From contig NC_013174.1 of NCBI RefSeq assembly GCF_000024065.1, positions 310,001 to 374,000 on the forward strand: a DNA stretch of 64,000 nucleotides. The letters are read 5' to 3'. The stretch comes from Jonesia denitrificans DSM 20603 (GTDB taxonomy: Bacteria; Actinomycetota; Actinomycetes; Actinomycetales; Cellulomonadaceae). Positions 59,471-64,000 of this stretch are shown one piece after another. The translations under genes and the position numbers were made by a program. Below the pieces are notes generated by a model. That model had not been told where the DNA came from. It made no database searches and was given only the letters and a program-made list of their open reading frames with translations. Within the stretch, counting starts at the first letter, position 1, and each line of letters starts with the position of its first letter.

Positions 59471-59491
59471 GTTGAGTGAGATAGACTCAAG
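59471..59491. promoter_or_regulatory. HAIR element 1 (HspR operator)
   Basis: GTTGAGT-N7-ACTCAAG, one change from the HspR-associated consensus CTTGAGT-N7-ACTCAAG. It lies upstream of dnaK. Confidence 0.9.
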
Positions 59492-59533
59492 TTTGATGCT
59501 TAGGACTTGCATGACAGCCCAAACAAGAGCAAA

Positions 59534-59554
59534 CTTGAGTGCGGACGACTCAAG
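59534..59554. promoter_or_regulatory. HAIR element 2 (HspR operator)
   Basis: An exact CTTGAGT-N7-ACTCAAG, 75 bases before the dnaK start. Two HAIRs 63 bases apart (six helical turns) allow HspR dimers to bind the same face of the DNA. Confidence 0.95.
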
Positions 59555-59629
59555 AATTGGTTGCTCGGGCGGTCGGTCACGAACCCGCCTCCCACGACGC
59601 AACACCTCACCCAGAAGGAAGGGATCCTC

Positions 59630-61489
59630 ATGGCCCGTGCAGTAGGAATTGACCTCGGAACCACAAACTCCTGCGTTGCTGTCCTTGAAGGTGGCGAACC
59701 CACCGTCATCGCCAACGCAGAAGGTATGCGCACCACCCCATCGGTTGTTGCATTCTCCAAAACCGGTGAAGTACTTGTCGGTGAAATCGCCAAGCGTCAA
59801 GCAGTCACCAACGTTGACCGCACCATCTCCTCCGTCAAGCGCCACATGGGCACCGACTGGAGTCAAGAGATCGACGACAAACAGTACACCGCGCAGGAAA
59901 TCTCTGCCCGTATCCTTGGCAAGCTCAAGCGAGACGCTGAAGAATACCTCGGCGAACCTGTCACCGACGCTGTGATCACCGTTCCTGCGTACTTCAACGA
60001 CGCAGAACGTCAAGCAACCAAAGATGCCGGACAAATCGCAGGCCTCAACGTTCTGCGCATCGTCAACGAGCCCACCGCCGCAGCACTGGCCTACGGTCTG
60101 GAAAAGGGCAAAGAAGACGAACTCATCCTCGTGTTCGACCTTGGTGGGGGAACCTTCGACGTCTCGCTGCTTGAAGTAGGAAAAGACGAAGACGACTTCT
60201 CTACCATCCAGGTGCGCGCCACCTCCGGTGACAACCGCCTCGGTGGAGACGACTGGGACAAAGCCATCGTTGACTACCTCATCAAAGAGGTCAAGAAAAC
60301 AGACGGCGTTGACCTGTCCAAAGACAAGATCGCGCTCCAGCGCCTGCGTGAAGCTGCAGAACAAGCCAAAAAGGAACTGTCCTCTGCAACGTCAACCAAC
60401 ATCTCCATGCAGTACCTGTCCATGAGCGAGAATGGCCCCATCCACCTCGACACCAAGCTCACCCGAGCCCAGTTCGAGCAGATGACCGACGACCTCCTCA
60501 AGCGGACGGAAGCACCCTTCCGCGCTGTCATCCGAGATGCAGGCATCTCCGTCAACGACATCGACCACATCGTGCTTGTTGGTGGCTCCACCCGTATGCC
60601 AGCCGTAACCGAGAAGGTCAAAGAACTCACCGGCGGAAAAGAACCCAACAAGGGTGTCAACCCAGACGAGGTTGTTGCCGTGGGTGCAGCCTTCCAAGCT
60701 GGTGTGCTCAAGGGTGAACGTAAAGACGTCCTCCTCATTGACGTGACCCCACTGTCCCTCGGGATTGAAACCAAGGGTGGCGTCATGACCAAGCTCATCG
60801 AGCGCAACACGGCGATCCCCACCAAGCGCAGCGAAATTTTCTCCACCGCAGAAGACAACCAGCCTTCCGTGCTCATCCAAGTCTTCCAAGGTGAACGTGA
60901 ATTCGCCCGCGACAACAAGCCACTGGGCACCTTTGAACTCACCGGCATCGCCCCAGCACCACGCGGAATGCCACAAGTCGAGGTCACCTTCGACATCGAC
61001 GCTAACGGTATCGTCCACGTGTCCGCGAAAGACAAGGGCACCGGCAAGGAACAATCCATGACCATCACCGGTGGGTCCTCCCTTCCCAAGGAAGACATCG
61101 ACCGGATGGTGCGCGAAGCCGAAGAACACGCCGCCGAAGACAAGAAGCGCCGTGAAGACGCTGAAACCCGCAACCAGGCAGAGTCCTTCGCCTACTCGGT
61201 GGAAAAGCTCCTCAAAGAAAACGACGAGAAGCTCAGCGACGACGTCAAGACCACAGTCTCCAGCGACGTTGACGCCCTGAAGAAGGCGCTCGAAGGCGAC
61301 GACATCGACGACATCAAGGCAAAGAACGAAGCACTTGTTGCGTCCTCGCAAAAGATCGGCGAAGCCCTGTACGCACAGGAGCAAGCCGCAGCAGCAGACG
61401 GCGACGCACCTGCAGACGCAAGCAGCGCATCGGCAGACGAGGACGTTGTGGACGCAGAAATCGTCGACGAGGAGGATGACAAGAAGTGA
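59630..61489 (+). CDS. dnaK: chaperone DnaK (Hsp70)
   Basis: A 619-residue Hsp70. The ATPase domain opens [20 protein letters not shown] and has [16 protein letters not shown] and [16 protein letters not shown]. The substrate-binding domain begins near [14 protein letters not shown], and the acidic C-terminus [12 protein letters not shown] is typical. It refolds and protects proteins in the cytosol with GrpE and DnaJ. ATG 59630 is preceded by AAGGAAGG. First gene of the operon, under two HAIR sites. Confidence 0.99.
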   Translation: MARAVGIDLGTTNSCVAVLEGGEPTVIANAEGMRTTPSVVAFSKTGEVLVGEIAKRQAVTNVDRTISSVKRHMGTDWSQEIDDKQYTAQEISARILGKLKRDAEEYLGEPVTDAVITVPAYFNDAERQATKDAGQIAGLNVLRIVNEPTAAALAYGLEKGKEDELILVFDLGGGTFDVSLLEVGKDEDDFSTIQVRATSGDNRLGGDDWDKAIVDYLIKEVKKTDGVDLSKDKIALQRLREAAEQAKKELSSATSTNISMQYLSMSENGPIHLDTKLTRAQFEQMTDDLLKRTEAPFRAVIRDAGISVNDIDHIVLVGGSTRMPAVTEKVKELTGGKEPNKGVNPDEVVAVGAAFQAGVLKGERKDVLLIDVTPLSLGIETKGGVMTKLIERNTAIPTKRSEIFSTAEDNQPSVLIQVFQGEREFARDNKPLGTFELTGIAPAPRGMPQVEVTFDIDANGIVHVSAKDKGTGKEQSMTITGGSSLPKEDIDRMVREAEEHAAEDKKRREDAETRNQAESFAYSVEKLLKENDEKLSDDVKTTVSSDVDALKKALEGDDIDDIKAKNEALVASSQKIGEALYAQEQAAAADGDAPADASSASADEDVVDAEIVDEEDDKK

Positions 61490-62085
61490 CCAACGAGAAC
61501 CCACAGCCTGACGCCAACACGCCAGCCGAAGGGGACGACTCAATCGAACACCTCGACTTTGAGCCAACCACCAGTGCACGCAGTGATGCACCGCAAGGAG
61601 ACGAGAACGCTCGCGCGGACCTGGACAGTGAGGACGACCAAGTCCTCACCGACCTCGACAAAGCGCAAGCAGAAGCAGCCTCCCACCTCGCGGACCTGCA
61701 ACGCCTGAACGCTGAATACGTCAACTACACCAAACGTGCCAAGCGGGAACAGGAAGCAGCACGATCACGGGCCACGGAAGACGTGCTCACTGCACTGCTT
61801 CCCGTCCTTGACGACATCACACGGGCACGGGCCGCCGGTGACCTCACCGGCCCCTTCCAGGCCATCGCTGACAAGCTGGAAGGGGTTCTCACCCGCTACG
61901 GTGTCACCTCGTACGGAGAAGTGGGCGAAGACTTTGATCCCACAATCCACGAAGCGCTCATGCACCAAACCTCCGCAGAGGCCACAACCACCACGGTGAC
62001 ACACGTCATCGAAGTGGGGTACCGCATCGACGAACGGGTTGTGCGGGCTGCCCGAGTCGCGGTGACCGGTCCAGAAGACGCGTGA
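61486..62085 (+). CDS. grpE: nucleotide exchange factor GrpE
   Basis: A 199-residue DnaK cofactor that drives ADP release. An acidic N-terminal tail leads into the long coiled-coil helix (about 60-110: [20 protein letters not shown]), then the beta-wing with [14 protein letters not shown] and [20 protein letters not shown]. The GTG start overlaps the dnaK stop (GTGA). Confidence 0.97.
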   Translation: MTNENPQPDANTPAEGDDSIEHLDFEPTTSARSDAPQGDENARADLDSEDDQVLTDLDKAQAEAASHLADLQRLNAEYVNYTKRAKREQEAARSRATEDVLTALLPVLDDITRARAAGDLTGPFQAIADKLEGVLTRYGVTSYGEVGEDFDPTIHEALMHQTSAEATTTTVTHVIEVGYRIDERVVRAARVAVTGPEDA

Positions 62086-62164
62086 CACTCACGCACACGA
62101 CCAGCGCGGGCGTCATCATCGACGCCCGCGCTTGGTCCACCACACACCATCGAAAGGAGACGCC

Positions 62165-63169
62165 ATGACAGGGCAAGACTGGCTGGAAAAGGACTTCTAC
62201 GCCGTTCTCGGCGTCTCAAAAGACGCGAGCGACGCAGACATCAAAAAGGCCTACCGGAAACTCGCACGCAAATACCACCCCGACCACAACCAAGGGGACA
62301 CCGCCGCAGAATCCCGATTCAAAGAAATTGGGGAAGCCTACGCTGTGCTGTCCGATGCGCAACAACGCCAACAGTACGATGCGATCCGATCCATGGGTGG
62401 CGGCGGTCGATTCACTGGCGGCGCCGGTGGCGGGTTCGAAGACGTCTTCTCCTCCATGTTCGGTCATGGCCAAGGCTACGGACCTGGAGCAGGGACACGA
62501 GGGCAGCGCTCCGACGCCGACTTCGACGACATCCTCTCTGGCTTGTTCGGTGGCGGATTCGGTGGCGGACAAACCAGTACCGGACCAGGATTTGGCACCG
62601 GATTCCGCCCCAACACCACAAGCCCAGGACAAGACATTAACGCGACCACGAAGATGCCGTTCCGAAGCGCGGTGACCGGTACCGAAGTGAACCTCACCGT
62701 CGAAGGGCGAAGCGTCAAAGCACGCATCCCCGCCGGGGTCAAAGACGGACAAAAAATCCGGATCCCCGGGAAAGGACGCCCCTCACCCAACGGTGGGAAA
62801 CCAGGAAACCTTGTCCTCACCGTCGCAGTGGAACCCCACCCCGTGTTCACCATGGACGGTCTCAACCTGCGCATGACACTGCCGGTGTCCTTCGCAGAAG
62901 CCGCACTGGGAGCCCAAGTGGACGTCCCCACCTTTGATGGGTCCACTGTGCGCATGAAACTTGCCGAAGGAACCCAAAACGGTAAAGTGATGCGCATCAA
63001 AGGGCGAGGCGTGGCAACGACGAAAGGAACCGGCGACCTCCTGGTCACCGTCACCGTGGTCGTTCCCCAAAACCTGTCCAAAAAAGCACGCGCCGCAGTC
63101 GAAGCCTTCCAAGAGGCCACCTCAGGTGAAGACCCCAGGCGCGACCTACTGGCCGCAGCAAAGGAGTGA
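62165..63169 (+). CDS. dnaJ: co-chaperone DnaJ, type without zinc finger
   Basis: A 334-residue J-protein. The J-domain (residues 9-75) has HPD at 38-40. A Gly/Phe-rich stretch (about 80-155) leads directly to the peptide-binding domains ([40 protein letters not shown]). The four CxxCxGxG repeats of classical DnaJ are absent, so it is CbpA-like. GAAAGGAGA precedes ATG 62165. It lies 79 bases after grpE and 6 before hspR. Confidence 0.95.
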   Translation: MTGQDWLEKDFYAVLGVSKDASDADIKKAYRKLARKYHPDHNQGDTAAESRFKEIGEAYAVLSDAQQRQQYDAIRSMGGGGRFTGGAGGGFEDVFSSMFGHGQGYGPGAGTRGQRSDADFDDILSGLFGGGFGGGQTSTGPGFGTGFRPNTTSPGQDINATTKMPFRSAVTGTEVNLTVEGRSVKARIPAGVKDGQKIRIPGKGRPSPNGGKPGNLVLTVAVEPHPVFTMDGLNLRMTLPVSFAEAALGAQVDVPTFDGSTVRMKLAEGTQNGKVMRIKGRGVATTKGTGDLLVTVTVVVPQNLSKKARAAVEAFQEATSGEDPRRDLLAAAKE

Positions 63170-63175
63170 TGCACC

Positions 63176-63718
63176 GTGCGAGTTCGGGCTGTCTTTGACG
63201 ACGACTACCGGGAAGACGAACCCGTGTATGTCATCTCCCGTGCAGCCGAACTCGCCGGTATGCACCCCCAAACACTGCGCCAATACGACCGGCTCGGGCT
63301 CGTGTCACCGCGGCGCGCCCGCGGTCGGGGGCGCCGCTACTCCCAGCGCGATATCCAACGGTTGGTGAAAATATCTGAGCTCTCCGCAGAGGAAGGCATC
63401 AACCTCGCCGGGATTCGCCGCATCCTTGACCTTGAAGAATACGTGCGAGCACTCGAAGAGAAAGTCGAGCTGCTCCACGCACAGGTCAATCCTGGTTCTC
63501 GAATCTTCACCGCAGGACGTGAAGGTGACGTTGTGAAAATGCGGGGCTTCTCCCTGCGTGAAGCCCGCCTCGCAGCGCAACGCGCCGCCGCTCGCGCCGC
63601 CCACCGGGCAGCCGAACGACGCCACGTACGGCGCGAAATTGAATACCGGGTGACACGAGTGACCCCACTGCAGATCACCGCGCATCGCGAAGACAGCCCC
63701 GACCACCCGCGGGACTAA
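63176..63718 (+). CDS. hspR: heat-shock repressor HspR (MerR family)
   Basis: A 180-residue regulator. The MerR-type winged helix is YVISRAAELAGMHPQTLRQY, then DRLGLVSPRRARGRGRRYSQ, followed by a coiled-coil (LEEYVRALEEKVELLHAQV). A long basic tail (about 115-160) may contact DnaK or DNA. In actinobacteria HspR with DnaK as co-repressor binds HAIR sites, matching the two upstream of dnaK; the operon is thus autoregulated. GTG start at 63176. Confidence 0.95.
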   Translation: MRVRAVFDDDYREDEPVYVISRAAELAGMHPQTLRQYDRLGLVSPRRARGRGRRYSQRDIQRLVKISELSAEEGINLAGIRRILDLEEYVRALEEKVELLHAQVNPGSRIFTAGREGDVVKMRGFSLREARLAAQRAAARAAHRAAERRHVRREIEYRVTRVTPLQITAHREDSPDHPRD

Positions 63719-63725
63719 CCGACAA

Positions 63726-64000
63726 CTACGAGCGGTTGGCCACCTCACGAATAATGCTTTGAGCAGTGGCCAAAAGGTCGCGCTCCTCATGAGGAACATC
63801 AGGACGCATGGCACGGAATGTGGACGCTGCATCCAGGTAGTCGAGGTAGCCGGTCCCAAAACCCTGGTGTAACCGGTGCAAATAGACCTGCGCACCATGC
63901 TGGAGCTCGTGCTCCTCGCTTGCTAAGATCCCCACCGCGAGTGCCGTTGACGCTTGGTCAAGTTCTGGGGGACCTACCCGGATGCATTCCCAGCTGATGG
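63726..64000 (-). CDS. unknown protein, cut by the right edge
   Basis: A minus-strand frame open from 63726 to the window edge, encoding at least 90 residues. The visible part (EHELQHGAQVYLHRLHQGFG, then YLDYLDAASTFRAMRPDVPH) looks helical and soluble. I recognise no family. GTG 63935 is only an internal possibility, since the frame continues upstream. It converges on hspR, 7 bases away. Confidence 0.6.
   Translation of the reverse strand, partial: ISWECIRVGPPELDQASTALAVGILASEEHELQHGAQVYLHRLHQGFGTGYLDYLDAASTFRAMRPDVPHEERDLLATAQSIIREVANRS

Noticed and set aside
60392-61591. Long open frame (399 codons) on the minus strand opposite dnaK
   Set aside because: It is a shadow of the dnaK and grpE codon pattern: low-complexity Val/Gly/Asp-rich translation, no ribosome-binding site, and no domain.

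Overview
The window looks like chromosomal DNA of a moderately high-GC actinobacterium, most plausibly an environmental or plant-matter-associated member of the Micrococcales. Three things point there: a C50-carotenoid gene set (idi-crtE-crtB-crtI-crtYe-crtYf-crtEb) beside a MarR-type regulator; a dnaK-grpE-dnaJ-hspR operon preceded by HAIR operators; and DUF2510 and DUF4235 proteins with frequent GTG/TTG starts. The genus assignment is inference only.

Layout. 1-6.4 kb: oxidoreductase (cut by the left edge), MFS exporter, ogt, DedA protein, a BCCT carrier with an internal deletion, a lipoprotein, and two identical tRNA-Arg(ACG) genes. 6.4-11.5 kb: a short sigma-like protein, an ECF sigma factor fused to its own zinc-finger anti-sigma, membrane and Ig-like modules, then a Mn-type metal ABC operon with a palindromic operator. 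11.5-16.6 kb: cold-shock protein, acetyltransferase, MFS carrier, DUF2510 protein, VOC protein. 16.6-23.2 kb: a galactoside locus (LacI regulator, ABC permeases and binding protein, divergent GH42 beta-galactosidase) with two matching operators. 23.3-28.4 kb: NERD protein, DUF4235 protein and a TPP-riboswitch-controlled thiBPQ operon. 28.4-31.6 kb: broken DUF488 gene and two CNNM/CorC proteins. 31.7-34.5 kb: an accessory patch with the 5' end of a type II cas9 cut by the end of a Tn402/Tn5053-like transposon (truncated tniA), then GrpB and CYTH genes. 34.5-45.9 kb: secreted GH64 glucanase and PL3 pectate lyase, each with a ricin-type carbohydrate-binding module, an M23 endopeptidase, transporters, an iron-regulated VIT protein lacking its cytosolic arm, a membrane acyltransferase and Ohr. 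45.9-54.9 kb: an MMPL transporter and the C50 carotenoid operon, sharing a near-identical operator and probably both controlled by the MarR protein. 54.9-64 kb: broken trkH, a heterodimeric ABC exporter, the dnaK heat-shock operon and a gene cut by the right edge.

The most unusual features are the transposon-broken cas9 relic and a recurring pattern: five conserved families (BCCT, VIT, DUF488, pyrimidine-dimer glycosylase, TrkH) have lost an internal block while keeping both ends. Three of these remain in frame. Most junctions sit on or beside a short palindrome. This could be real deletion-prone decay or a sequencing/assembly artefact, and raw reads would decide.

How genes cooperate: secreted GH64, PL3 and M23 enzymes open plant or fungal polymers and cell walls; the LacI-controlled ABC system and GH42 enzyme take up and cleave galactosides. 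Thiamine and manganese uptake operons each carry a dedicated metabolite- or metal-type control element. The carotenoid operon and MMPL pump form a probable CrtR-type regulon.
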